DNA of 64,000 bases, taken from NCBI RefSeq assembly GCF_017876545.1, contig NZ_JAGIOD010000002.1, positions 186,001 to 250,000 of the forward strand, written 5' to 3'. Below the pieces are notes generated by a model. It did no database searches. It saw nothing but the letters and a program-made list of their open reading frames with translations, and was not told the DNA's origin. The stretch comes from Brachybacterium sacelli (GTDB lineage: Bacteria > Actinomycetota > Actinomycetes > Actinomycetales > Dermabacteraceae). Positions 51,210 to 60,484 of the stretch are shown piece by piece. A program made the position numbers and the translations under genes. The stretch's first letter is position 1; each line of letters starts with the position of its first letter.

Positions 51210-52582
51210 CCACGGCCGACGCCGCTGCACCCGCCCCGGTGGGTCGGCCGCGGCTGATCGTCGCGGTGGTCCTGTGCGGCACCGTCGTCGGACCGCTGAA
51301 CTCGACCATGATCGCGGTGGCGCTGCCGGGGATGGCAGAGCATTTCGCGGTCTCGAGCGCCTCGATGAGCTGGCTGGTCACGGCCTACCTCATCGCGACA
51401 GCCGCCCTGCAGCCGGTGGCCGGCAAACTCGGGGACCGCGTCGGTCGACGGCCCATCATGCTGCTGGGATTCGCCCTGGCGTTCGTGGCCTCCGCGCTGG
51501 CGGTGATCGCCCCCGCCCTGTGGATGCTGATCATCTGCCGGGTCGGCCAGGCCGTCGCCGGTGCGCTGGTCGCCCCCAATGCCATGGCGCTGATGCGAGC
51601 GACGGCATCTCCGGACCGGGTCGGCCGCGCGTTCGGCATCGTGGGCGCCGTGCTGCCGCTGGCGGCGGCCGTCGGCCCGGTCATCGGGGGCGGCCTGGTC
51701 GCTTTGGGGAGCTGGCCGGCCATCTTCCTCATCAACCTTCCCCTGACCGGCGCGGCTCTCCTCCTGGGCTGGTGGGTGATCCCTCGCGGCGCCGATCGTG
51801 GGAACGCCCCACGGTTCGACGTGCTGGGCGGGGTATGGCTGTCGGCGCTGCTGGTGGGCCTCACCCTGATGCTCGATCTCGGGCCGCACGGCGTGTCCGC
51901 GATCCTGGCATGGGTCGTCCTGGCCGCCGCAGCCGCCGGGTTCGTCCTGTACGAGTCGCGACGCGCGGATCCCGTGCTCCAGCCGCGCTTGTTCGCCGTG
52001 CGCAGCTTCGCCTCGGCCTCGGCGGGGATCGCGCTGTCGAACCTCGCCTTCTACGTGACGCTGCTGGCCCTGCCGCTGCTCCTGCACGCCGAGGGCCGGA
52101 CGGAACTCACCATCGGGCTCGTCCTGGGTGCGCTGACCGTGGCCTCGGCGCCGGTGGCGGTGCTGGGCGGTCGCCTGGTGGACAAGGTGGGCCCCCGACG
52201 CCCGGCAGCAGCAGGACTCGGGGTGATGACCGCAGGGCTCGTGCTGCTGGCCGTGGGGGCAGGCAGCTGGCCACCGGTGGCCCTCGCGGTGTGTCTGGCC
52301 GTCCTGGGCGCCGGTGTCGGACTGTCGATGACGCCGCTCCAGCTGGGTGCCCTGCACGACGTCGCGGACTCCGACACCGGAACGGCGACGGGCGTGTTCT
52401 TCGCGAGCCGCTACCTCGGCAGCATCCTCGGGTCCGCGCTGCTGGCCGGCCCGCTGGCGCCGTCACCTCCGGACGGCTTCCTCGTGCTGTTCGTCGTGCT
52501 GATCGCCGTGGCGGTTCTCGGTGCCCTCGTATCCCTGCTGCTCCCTGGCACCCCACCCCGAGATGTCTGTGCTCGGCGCTGA
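51206..52582 (+). CDS. MFS exporter, DHA2-like
   Basis: 458 residues with 12-14 hydrophobic helices. The N-terminal VVGPLNSTMIAVALPGMAEHF, WLVTAYLIATAALQPVAGKLGDRVGRR (motif A) and the motif-C-like GAVLPLAAAVGPVIGGGLVALGSW indicate a drug exporter. The ATG overlaps the phosphotransferase stop (ATGA), so translation is coupled and both answer to the same TetR operator. Confidence 0.9.
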   Translation: MTTADAAAPAPVGRPRLIVAVVLCGTVVGPLNSTMIAVALPGMAEHFAVSSASMSWLVTAYLIATAALQPVAGKLGDRVGRRPIMLLGFALAFVASALAVIAPALWMLIICRVGQAVAGALVAPNAMALMRATASPDRVGRAFGIVGAVLPLAAAVGPVIGGGLVALGSWPAIFLINLPLTGAALLLGWWVIPRGADRGNAPRFDVLGGVWLSALLVGLTLMLDLGPHGVSAILAWVVLAAAAAGFVLYESRRADPVLQPRLFAVRSFASASAGIALSNLAFYVTLLALPLLLHAEGRTELTIGLVLGALTVASAPVAVLGGRLVDKVGPRRPAAAGLGVMTAGLVLLAVGAGSWPPVALAVCLAVLGAGVGLSMTPLQLGALHDVADSDTGTATGVFFASRYLGSILGSALLAGPLAPSPPDGFLVLFVVLIAVAVLGALVSLLLPGTPPRDVCARR

Positions 52583-52783
52583 CGCCCTGTTCTGTCTGCC
52601 GGGCGACGGATCGGCAACGTGCGCCACCCGTCGGCATCCGCTCAGCGCGCGGTCGCCGTCTTCACCTTCCACGAAAATGCTGCGGCGTAGACGTAGGGGA
52701 GTACTGCTCGGAGAGATGACGGCCTGGCCCGGTCTCACGGCGCGACAGCATCTCTTTTCCTGCTCCGCCCACAGCAACGGCAT

Positions 52784-53329
52784 TCACCAATGGCGGCAGC
52801 TCCGTAGAAAACTGGTGACCCGACGTCGGACCTCGGCGTGCTCATCCGGCAGCAGAGCGACTCGCTCCTGCAGAACATCGAGCACGAGAAGATCCTGACT
52901 GATGAGCGCCGCCACGAACTCCACGTCCTTCTCGCGTGCGACTCCGAGCTTGGATATCGCGAGATCATACGGATCCAGGAAGCGCGGGTCGGCCGGCTCG
53001 GACGATCTGAGCGGCCAGCTGATCAAGCGGTCTCGCCACCCTTTCGGCAGGTAGATCGCCGTGTCGATGTGCACACCTTCGGCGTAGACGCCGTTCTGGC
53101 GATGACACAGTGACATCTCACCGATGGCCCCTTCGACGTCGTCGGCTTTGGTGCGGTCCGGATCGTGGAGGAATGCGATGTCCGCCTCGATCTATGCTGT
53201 CGCCAGTGGGGGAAGCTCGTCCTCGTCGAAGATGCCCAGGATGGACTGTGAACCGATGACGAGGATGTCTTTATCTCCTGTGATGTCACAGGCGGCCCGC
53301 AAAATGTGCGCGAGCTCTTGCCGTTTCAT
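52784..53329 (-). pseudogene. Nucleotidyltransferase-like gene (DUF6036 type) with an in-frame stop
   Basis: Read from the ATG at 53329, 45 codons (MKRQELAHILRAACDITGDK onward, containing VIGSQSILG, a nucleotidyltransferase-type GSQ motif) are followed by TAG at 53194-53192. The same frame continues uninterrupted to 52784 with IEADIAFLHDPDRTKADDVE, GEMSLCHRQNGVYAEGV and LDPYDLAISKLGVAREKDVE, the expected body of the family. One base change (probably TCG to TAG) explains the break. The start overlaps the HTH gene's stop (ATGA), so the pair was an operon, toxin-antitoxin-like in form. Loss by nonsense mutation or a sequencing error are both possible. Confidence 0.8.
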
Positions 53330-53835
53330 GCCGCCGTGTGCTCGTGGTCCCAGTGCTCGCGGAATGACCGCAGGGCCTGGCGACGCTCGACATCGGAGAG
53401 CACACCAGCGAACGGGCTGTTCTGGCGCAGGTCGCTGGAGACCTCGTCCAATCCGGTGAGGACGTCGACGACGACGTCGACGCCGCCGGAGAGTACCTGC
53501 TCCCACTGCTCCAGGGAACGCATCGCTATGCCATCGGCGCGGTGCTTCGGCTTCCAGCGCGTGATGTTCTCCGTCGCCATCTGCAGCACCTTCTGAGGGT
53601 CGAGCATGAGGTGACCCATGAGCGCGCGGTGCAGCCACAGGCTCTTCTCCTGCTCGCGGGTGAGCTGCGGGTTGAACAGTCGCTGGACCTCGGAGCGTCG
53701 GATCCGGCGGTGGGTGCCGGCCTTCGTGCAGACGAGCTCGCCGCGGTCGCAGAGGTCTACGACATGCTGACGCGAGACGCCGAGCAACGTCGCCGTCTCG
53801 CCTGTGGTCAGCCAGATGTCGTTCATGGCATCCAT
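53326..53835 (-). CDS. HTH (excisionase/MerR-like) DNA-binding protein
   Basis: 169 residues. The N-terminal helix-turn-helix is of the excisionase type (WLTTGETATLLGVSRQHVVD, then RGELVCTKAGTHRRIRRSEV). A helical C-terminal part contains RALMGHLMLDPQKVLQMA and ends REHWDHEHTAA. GAGG lies 5 nt before the ATG at 53835; a second ATG at 53826 is possible. It is coupled to the nucleotidyltransferase-like gene and probably autoregulates the pair through the AT-rich upstream repeats. Such HTH/DUF6036 pairs recur in actinobacteria. Confidence 0.82.
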   Translation of the reverse strand: MDAMNDIWLTTGETATLLGVSRQHVVDLCDRGELVCTKAGTHRRIRRSEVQRLFNPQLTREQEKSLWLHRALMGHLMLDPQKVLQMATENITRWKPKHRADGIAMRSLEQWEQVLSGGVDVVVDVLTGLDEVSSDLRQNSPFAGVLSDVERRQALRSFREHWDHEHTAA

Positions 53836-53843
53836 CGTATCCT

Positions 53844-53859
53844 CAAACACCACAAACAC
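53844..53859 (-). promoter_or_regulatory. Direct-repeat operator candidate upstream of the HTH gene
   Basis: CAAACAC occurs at 53844-53850 and 53853-53859, a 9-bp-spaced direct repeat in a notably AT-rich patch 9 bases from the start codon. The position suits autorepression by the adjacent HTH protein. Confidence 0.4.
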
Positions 53860-54103
53860 AACGGGAGGTGCCGCGGAACGAGGCAAACCATCGGCGAACT
53901 GAATGACGTCGTCAGTCAGATCCACATCGGGCCCAGCGAACTCTGTCGCTGACTGACCGCGCTTGGTGCGCACGACCGCACAACGGCCTGACAATGCCGG
54001 CGCTCCGGGGTACGTTTGAACCGATCGCGAGCGCCGCCCGGCGCCTCGTCAGTCAAGGGAGTACGGCTCCCGGGTGGGTGGGCATCCTCTCTGGAGGCAT
54101 GCC

Positions 54104-55321
54104 GTGTTCGGTGCCTATTCACCTGTCCTGCAGACCCGTCGGGTTCGTCCTCGACTGGTCGCCATGTTCCTCAGCGCAGTGCCGCTGGGCATGCTCTCGC
54201 TCACGATCGTCCTCAGTGTCCAGGAGTGGACGGGGACGCTGAGTACCGCAGGATCGATCAGTGCCCTCTTCGGTGCGGGCAATGCGATCGGCCTGAGCGT
54301 CCAAGGCCCGCTGATGGACCGAGTCGGCTCACGACGGGTCGTCATCGCGGCAGGCGGCACCTGTACGGCGTCGCTGCTCGGGTTCGGCGTGGCCGGTGCC
54401 TTCGGGGGCCCATTGTGGGTCGTGGCCGTCATGGCCGGGGTCGCCGGCGTCTCCGTCCCGGCCATCACGACAGCCGTGCGAGCCTGGCTCTCGCACGCCT
54501 TCGTCGACGACACGCTACGGGGTACGTCCTACGCTCTCCTCTCGGCGCTGTTCCAGGGTGCGGTCACGATCGGCCCGGTCCTGGTCTCGCTGTCGCTGCT
54601 CCTGCATGGACCCGAGATCGCGGTAGGCCTCGGAGCGCTCATGATCCTGTCGGCGACGATCGTCTTCGCCCTCGTGAGCGACCGGCAGGCACCGCCCGCG
54701 GTCATCCGGCCGTTCGTCGCCCCGGACGCACGGGTGGTTCGCTCGCCGGGTCTGTGGACGATCTTCGGTGCCGCGGCCCTGGAGGGTCTGGCGGTCGGGG
54801 TGACCGCCGTGGCCATCCCGGGTGTCATGACCGAGGCCGGGATCGCAGCTGTCGCGGGTGTCGCATTCGCGGCCCTGGCGCTGGGGGAGGTGATCGGCGC
54901 CCTGGCGTTCGGCGCGCGCACCTGGCCCGGCCGCCGCAGCGCCCAGCTGCCCATCGTGCAGGCCGCCGTTGCCGTGGTCGCTGTGCTCGTCCACTTCGCG
55001 TCCGCCCAGCCGTGGCTGCTCGTGCTGGTCATGGTCGGCGCGGGAGTGATCGGCGCACCGGGGTCGATCCTCAGGTCGACGATGCTGGATGACGTCGCTC
55101 CTGCTTCGGCCATTGCCCGCAGCTTCGCCCTTCTCGTGGCCATCGGGCTGGTGTCGGGGGCGGCCGGCAACGCGCTCGCCGGGCAGCTGGTCAGCCATAC
55201 CGGCGTCAGAGACCTGCTGCTCATCCCGCCCATCTTCATCGGGCTGGCAGCCGCGTTGGTCACGACGCGACGCAGCACTTTGGAGGCCGGCCAGACCGCA
55301 CTTCAGCGAGATCCGGGATGA
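54104..55321 (+). CDS. MFS transporter, 12 helices
   Basis: 405 residues with twelve hydrophobic segments. The helix 2-3 loop has the MFS motif A variant GPLMDRVGSRRV. LQTRRVRPRLVAMFLSAVPLG at the start and the GAAGNALAGQLVSHTGVRDL late segment resemble poorly characterised actinobacterial MFS proteins fused neither to sensors nor to enzymes. The GTG at 54104 has GGAGG 6 nt upstream, better supported than the GTG at 54074. Substrate unknown. Confidence 0.85.
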   Translation: MFGAYSPVLQTRRVRPRLVAMFLSAVPLGMLSLTIVLSVQEWTGTLSTAGSISALFGAGNAIGLSVQGPLMDRVGSRRVVIAAGGTCTASLLGFGVAGAFGGPLWVVAVMAGVAGVSVPAITTAVRAWLSHAFVDDTLRGTSYALLSALFQGAVTIGPVLVSLSLLLHGPEIAVGLGALMILSATIVFALVSDRQAPPAVIRPFVAPDARVVRSPGLWTIFGAAALEGLAVGVTAVAIPGVMTEAGIAAVAGVAFAALALGEVIGALAFGARTWPGRRSAQLPIVQAAVAVVAVLVHFASAQPWLLVLVMVGAGVIGAPGSILRSTMLDDVAPASAIARSFALLVAIGLVSGAAGNALAGQLVSHTGVRDLLLIPPIFIGLAAALVTTRRSTLEAGQTALQRDPG

Positions 55322-55376
55322 TGCTCCACCTCGCGAGAACCGGTTGATTGCTCTCCGTGTCTCCGCCGCCACGAGC

Positions 55377-56723
55377 TCACATTCCCGGTCGGGCGTGGTC
55401 GATCACCGCGGAGGAGTCGAAGAACGGCTCGAGACTGTGCTCCTCGCCCCGGGCGTTCGCGCGCAGGCGGATCCCGTCGACGTTCATCCGGGACTGGCGT
55501 AGGCAGCCGTCGTGCAGCTGCGCCCAGTACTCGGCGGTGCCGTCGACTGTGAAGACGTAGTCGAAGCCGTGGTCGCGCACTAGCCGATAGCGCGGGTCCT
55601 CGGGGTCGTAGGGCTCCACACCGCTGAGGTCGGCGCCGAAGGGCAGGATCAGCAGGTCGGTCTCGCCGGTCAGGGGCCGTACCTCCTCGTCCCAGCGGTC
55701 GAAGTCCGCCGTCAGCTTCTCGAAGGGGACCTCCGCGATGTCCAGGTGCCCCCAGCTGTGGCTGGCGAGCTCCCAGCCGTCCTCCTTCAGCGCGTCCGCC
55801 ACCGTCCGCGCCTGCTCCTTCGCCGTTTCCAGAGCCTGCGGATCATCCCCGTACTCGCGTGCCGAGCTGCGATAGCCGAGGATCCCGTTGTACCCGGTCA
55901 GGGCCAGGATGCCCTTGCGACCGTGGTAGCTGAAGTCGGGATGATCGGCCAGGAAGTCGTCCAGGAGCGGCACGAGGTCGTAGGAGCCCTCCTGCGTGGT
56001 GCCCTCCGCGTCTGTGTACGAGTTGACGATCCGCCCGTCGGCGTCGAGGTGGAGGTCGTCGGCGAAGCCGTCGCCGCTCATGTACTCGTAGTAGCAGACG
56101 TCGTCCTGCGAGAGCACGAGCGGCATGCGTCCCTCGGGCAGTGCGAGAACCCGCTGATCCATCGAGCGGTCGCCGGTGCGCTCGCACAGGTCGTGCGGGC
56201 TGACCAGCACGTACCCGTCGTCGTAGACGTTCTGGAGAATCTCGGTGAACTCGTCGACCGTGCACATGTAGTCGTCATAGCCCTGCTGCTGCTCGTCACC
56301 GCTGAAGGCGCGGGCCGCATCGACGATGAGGCTGTGGAAGAACAGGTGCGAGACCTGCAGGTTGTCCGGCCAGTCGACGAGAGCCTCGCGCGCGGCACGG
56401 AGGTCGGTGCGCAGCTCCTCGATGTCCTCGCCCTCGAGGCCCTCGAGGGTCGCCTCGGCGGCATCGGGATCGTGCTGGGCGAGCTGGAGCCGTGCCTGGG
56501 TGACTTTCTGCTCGCGGAGCTCCTCGGGGGAGGGGCCCGAGGTCTCCGCGCCGCCGTCGCTCTGGCCCGACCCCTGGCCCGACCCCGGGGACGAGCCGTC
56601 GCTCTGCCCCGACCCCTGGGACGAGCCGTCGCCCCTCGTGCAGCCGGCGAGGGCCGTGGCGGCCAGAGCCACCGTCATCGTCCGACGCGGCAGGATCGTC
56701 GTCGTGGTCGGTCGTCGTGTCAT
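55377..56723 (-). CDS. Polysaccharide-deacetylase-family lipoprotein
   Basis: A secreted, lipid-anchored protein of 448 residues. The signal peptide ends ATALAGC with lipidated Cys28, followed by a Gly/Ser/Asp linker containing repeated GSGQSDG units (about 33-58) and a helical spacer (about 65-120). The catalytic NodB-like domain (about 200-440) has a DD pair in VLSQDDVCYYEYM and a histidine pair in ASHSWGHLDIAE, as needed for a metal-dependent deacetylase. DLLILPFGADL corresponds to a later NodB motif. It probably trims cell-wall or exopolysaccharide acetyl groups. Confidence 0.82.
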   Translation of the reverse strand: MTRRPTTTTILPRRTMTVALAATALAGCTRGDGSSQGSGQSDGSSPGSGQGSGQSDGGAETSGPSPEELREQKVTQARLQLAQHDPDAAEATLEGLEGEDIEELRTDLRAAREALVDWPDNLQVSHLFFHSLIVDAARAFSGDEQQQGYDDYMCTVDEFTEILQNVYDDGYVLVSPHDLCERTGDRSMDQRVLALPEGRMPLVLSQDDVCYYEYMSGDGFADDLHLDADGRIVNSYTDAEGTTQEGSYDLVPLLDDFLADHPDFSYHGRKGILALTGYNGILGYRSSAREYGDDPQALETAKEQARTVADALKEDGWELASHSWGHLDIAEVPFEKLTADFDRWDEEVRPLTGETDLLILPFGADLSGVEPYDPEDPRYRLVRDHGFDYVFTVDGTAEYWAQLHDGCLRQSRMNVDGIRLRANARGEEHSLEPFFDSSAVIDHARPGM

Positions 56724-57059
56724 GGGCTGACTCCCGTCGTGAGAAGGGATCGTCGGAACCGGTGACCCCCTGTCCCGGCGCACTGTTCGTGTCCACGCTG
56801 CCGCAGCAATCGACACGACAGATGGCGGACGGGTGAACGATCCGTGTCACGACGTCGTGCGATCCTGAGCGGCCGCTGCTGGGCACCGCGCTGCGAGGTC
56901 CAGTGTGTCTCTCCCAGCCCGTGATCAGGTGCCGACGCGCCGTGGGGGAGTGGATGCCCCGTCGGCGCGGCGAGCAGCCGTCCGCTCACTCGGAAGTACC
57001 ACCGTGCCCCCTACCCGGGGGTGATGCGCCCGCGATCCTCGGCTCCCTAGAGTCATGGG
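56724..57059. other. Divergent promoter region, 336 bases, no gene
   Basis: This lies between the deacetylase lipoprotein gene and the histidine kinase gene. I see no coding sequence. A small GC hairpin (CCCCCTACCCGGGGG) lies near 57010-57025, close to the kinase start. No clear operator is visible. Confidence 0.5.
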
Positions 57060-58277
57060 GTGGACCGCACCAGCACTCCTCCCCGGCGACCGCCCTACCG
57101 GCGCACCTGGGTGCTCATCGTCCTCATGAGCGTGGCCGTCGCGCTGTTCACGGTGCTGGTGGCGATCCACGCCGCCGGCTACGGGACCCCGGTCCCGTTC
57201 GCCATCCCCCTCGGGGCCGCCCTGTGCGCCGCGCCCCTGCTGTCCCTGACCCGGCCTCACCTGGCGATCGCCGTCTTCTGCGTCGCGGCCGTCGTGCTCC
57301 CTCTGCTGGGCGCTGCGGATCGTGACATGTCCTGGCCGTGGCCGTGGTCCGTCCCCGCCATGATCGCGTTCCTGGTGCTGGTCCTCGTGGCCACGTCGCT
57401 GCACGGGTGGCGCACGGGCCTGGTGGCCTGGTCGGTGATCTCCGCCGGATCGCTGGTGACCGCCTCCCTGGCCCCGGCAGCAGTCGGCCGTGGGGCGACC
57501 GGCGTGGACCTGCTGGTGACGGTCTCGCTCGCTGCCACCGCGCTCCTCGTCGGCGTGCTGATCGCCGGCCGCCTCCAGGTGGGCGAGGAGCTCGATCGGG
57601 AGCGCGAGAACACCGCTGCGGAGCAGGCACGCCGCCTCTTGGTCGAGGAGCGCACGCGTATCGCCCGCGAGCTCCACGACATCATCGCCCACAGCACCTC
57701 GCTCATCCAGGTCCAGGCCTCCACGGCCCGATACCGGATCCCCGCCCTGCCGGGGGAGGCGACCGAGGAGTTCGACGACATCGCCGAGATCGCCCGGGGC
57801 TCGCTGACCGAGATGCGGCGCCTGCTCGGCGTGCTCCGCACCGAGGACCACGCCCCGGAGCTCACGCCCCAGCAGGGCATCGACGACATCCCCGAGCTGG
57901 TCGAGGGCACCCGTCGGGCCGGGGCCGAGGTCGGACTCTCCATGCCGGTGACCTCCCGCTCCCTGCCGCTCGGTGTGCAGGTCACCGCCTTCCGGATCAC
58001 GCAGGAAGCGCTGAGCAACGCCGTACGCCACGCCCCCGCCGCAGCGATCGAGGTCCTCCTCGACGCCCCCCAGGACTCCCTGACGATCAGGGTCCACAAC
58101 GAGGCGGCCGACGGCGCAACGGCGCCGGCGACGACCGGCGGCGGCCACGGACTGCCCGGAATGCGGGAGCGCGCCGGCCTGCTCGGCGGGAGCCTTGAGG
58201 CCGGGCCCGACCCGGACGGCGGGTGGACCGTGACGGCCGTGCTGCCGATCACCGGGACCCCGGAGGAGACACCGTGA
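57060..58277 (+). CDS. Sensor histidine kinase, NarL-partner type
   Basis: 405 residues with about six membrane helices in the first 170 residues (for example [20 protein letters not shown] and [16 protein letters not shown]) and no large outer loop. A short coiled coil leads to the HisKA_3 domain with phosphorylated His206 in [13 protein letters not shown], then an ATPase domain ([23 protein letters not shown]). The GTG at 57060 matches the end of a short leader. The response regulator gene overlaps its stop (GTGA). Confidence 0.93.
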   Translation: MDRTSTPPRRPPYRRTWVLIVLMSVAVALFTVLVAIHAAGYGTPVPFAIPLGAALCAAPLLSLTRPHLAIAVFCVAAVVLPLLGAADRDMSWPWPWSVPAMIAFLVLVLVATSLHGWRTGLVAWSVISAGSLVTASLAPAAVGRGATGVDLLVTVSLAATALLVGVLIAGRLQVGEELDRERENTAAEQARRLLVEERTRIARELHDIIAHSTSLIQVQASTARYRIPALPGEATEEFDDIAEIARGSLTEMRRLLGVLRTEDHAPELTPQQGIDDIPELVEGTRRAGAEVGLSMPVTSRSLPLGVQVTAFRITQEALSNAVRHAPAAAIEVLLDAPQDSLTIRVHNEAADGATAPATTGGGHGLPGMRERAGLLGGSLEAGPDPDGGWTVTAVLPITGTPEETP

Positions 58278-58945
58278 GCATCACCGTGCTGATCGCCGAC
58301 GACGCTGCGATGGTCCGTGCCGGGTTCGCGGCGCTGCTGGATGCGCAGGAGGACCTGCGGGTGGTGGGCCAGGCCGCGAACGGCGCGGAGGCCATCACCC
58401 GCTCGGCGCGGCTCGAGCCCGACGTGATCCTCATGGACGTGCGGATGCCGGAGATGGACGGGATCGAGGCGACCCGGCGTCTGCTGGGACCCGGGTACCC
58501 GGCCGCTCGGGCGCCGCGCGTCCTCATGCTCACCACCTTCGACATCGACGACTACGTCTACGACGCCCTCCAGGCGGGGGCCAGCGGTTTCCTGCTCAAG
58601 GACGCCTCGGCGCAGGAGCTCGCCCACGCGGTCCGCGTGGTCGCCGCCGGCGATGCGCTCCTGTCCCCGGGCATCACCCGTCGGATGATCGCGCAGTTCG
58701 CCGCGCAGAAGCCCCGACCTCCGCGCGGGGCCGCGGTGATCGCCCGCCTCACGGAGCGCGAGCGCGAGGTGCTCGTGCTGCTGGGGCGGGGGCTGTCGAA
58801 CCGGGAGATCGGCCAGGAGCTGTTCATCTCCGACCACACCGTGAAGACCCACGTGGGCAGGCTGCTGACGAAGATCGATGCCCGTGACCGGGTGCAGGCC
58901 GTGATCCTCGCCTTCGACAACGGACTCGTCGAGCCCGCCCCGTGA
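58274..58945 (+). CDS. Response regulator, NarL/LuxR family
   Basis: 223 residues: receiver with acidic pair ADD (8-10) and phosphoacceptor Asp55 in [12 protein letters not shown], switch residues in [16 protein letters not shown], and LuxR HTH ([18 protein letters not shown] onward). The GTG at 58274 overlaps the kinase stop by 4 bases. Likely targets are the two acyltransferase genes just downstream on the same strand, as seen for other actinobacterial pairs of this type; that is inference. Confidence 0.93.
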   Translation: MSITVLIADDAAMVRAGFAALLDAQEDLRVVGQAANGAEAITRSARLEPDVILMDVRMPEMDGIEATRRLLGPGYPAARAPRVLMLTTFDIDDYVYDALQAGASGFLLKDASAQELAHAVRVVAAGDALLSPGITRRMIAQFAAQKPRPPRGAAVIARLTEREREVLVLLGRGLSNREIGQELFISDHTVKTHVGRLLTKIDARDRVQAVILAFDNGLVEPAP

Positions 58946-59068
58946 CTCCCGGTACCGCCGGTCCGGGTCGGCTCACTCCGCGGTAGGGGTCCCGAACCGC
59001 TCCTGCGGGCGACGTGCCCTCGGGTTCCGTGCTCCTAACCTCCTCGAGATCACCCCGAGGAGACCCCC

Positions 59069-60433
59069 ATGACCGTCAGCACGACTCTGCCGTCCCGGCC
59101 GTCCGGGCCGCCCGCCGCCTCAGCCGCTCCGCCGCCGACGGCCCGCAGCGCCCCGCTGCCCGCCACCCGGGACACCGGCATCGACCTGGTCCGCGCGCTC
59201 TGCCTGCTCGCGATCCTCGTGCTGCACGGCCTGCAGGTCAGCGTCACGCTCGGGACGTCGGGGCCGATCCTCGAGTACGCCACACGCGGTGCGTCCTGGT
59301 ACCCGCCGCTCACCTGGATCCTGCAGGTGATGCCGGTGTTCTTCGTGATCGGCGGCTTCGCGGGTCTGGTGGCGCACCGCCGTTCCCTCGCCAGGGGCGG
59401 CACCTCGACCGGATTCGTGGCCGGACGGGTCCACCGGCTCCTGCTGCCCGCGGTGGTGACGATCGGTGCCGTCGGACTCGTTCTCGCGCTCCTGCTCGGC
59501 GCCGGGGCCCCGGCCGAGCTGATCGGACAGGTCGGCATGCGCTACAGCGAACCGCTGTGGTTCCTCGGAGTGTTCCTCGCCTGCCAGGCCCTGCTGCCCG
59601 CGCAGCTCGCCCTCCACGAGCGGGCACCCTGGGCACTGCTCGCCGCGCTGGCCACGGCGGCCGTGGGGGTGGACGTACTGCGCAGCGCGACCGGACTCGA
59701 CGCGCTCGGCTACGCGAACCTGGCATTCGTCTGGCTCGCACTGCAGCAGCTGGGGTTCTTCCTCGCCGAGGGACGCCTCGACCGTCTCCCCGTCGCGGTG
59801 CGGTCAGCGGCGGGGGTGGCGGCCGTGGCGGCCCTCGTCCTCGCCGTCGCGACCGGTGCCTGGTCCGCCGACCTGATCGCGCACATGAATCCACCGACGA
59901 CGGCGCTGCTGCTGGTCGGCCTTGCCCAGACCTTGCTGATCTCCCTGCTGCGAGCACCGCTCGTGGCTCTCAGCATCCGTCCGCGCCTCGCCGCCCTCAC
60001 CCGCTTCGTCACGGCGCACTCGATGACGATCTATCTGTGGAACCTGCCGATGCTGCTGCTCGCGGCGGGAGTCTCCGCGCAGCTCGCGATGCTCGGAGCC
60101 GGGGTGCTCCCCGCTCCGCCGAGCCTCGGATGGTGGACGACCCGACCGGCCTGGCTGGTCGTGACCGTACTGCTCACCGCGGGTGCGGGATGGCTGCTCG
60201 GCGGGATCGAGCGCCGACGCATGCCGAACACGACGGGCTCCTCCCAGCACGTGCTGCAGGCCGTGCTGCTGGCCCTGGTCGCCGTGCTGCTGATCCTGCT
60301 GGCCGGCGCCACCCCTGTCACGGCGGCCGTGGCCGTGGGGCTGGGCATGATCGCACTGCGTCGGATCCGGGCCGGCGGGCACCGGGAGGACAGCTCGAGG
60401 ACACCGAACCGTCATCCGATGTTCCTCCGATGA
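59069..60433 (+). CDS. Membrane acyltransferase 3 family protein
   Basis: 454 residues, 10-11 membrane helices. A proline/serine-rich N-terminal tail precedes the family's first motif, RDTGIDLVRALCLLAILVLHGLQ, whose histidine is the usual catalytic position (LVLHG). The PVFFVIGGFAGL segment and basic loop VAGRVHRLLLP follow the acyltransferase-3 pattern. It probably acylates a cell-surface glycan or lipid. It follows the response regulator after 123 bases. Confidence 0.87.
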   Translation: MTVSTTLPSRPSGPPAASAAPPPTARSAPLPATRDTGIDLVRALCLLAILVLHGLQVSVTLGTSGPILEYATRGASWYPPLTWILQVMPVFFVIGGFAGLVAHRRSLARGGTSTGFVAGRVHRLLLPAVVTIGAVGLVLALLLGAGAPAELIGQVGMRYSEPLWFLGVFLACQALLPAQLALHERAPWALLAALATAAVGVDVLRSATGLDALGYANLAFVWLALQQLGFFLAEGRLDRLPVAVRSAAGVAAVAALVLAVATGAWSADLIAHMNPPTTALLLVGLAQTLLISLLRAPLVALSIRPRLAALTRFVTAHSMTIYLWNLPMLLLAAGVSAQLAMLGAGVLPAPPSLGWWTTRPAWLVVTVLLTAGAGWLLGGIERRRMPNTTGSSQHVLQAVLLALVAVLLILLAGATPVTAAVAVGLGMIALRRIRAGGHREDSSRTPNRHPMFLR

Positions 60434-60484
60434 CCCTCTCGAGGTCCGGCGCGACCGTGCGGCCCCCGTCTACGCTCGTGCGCC

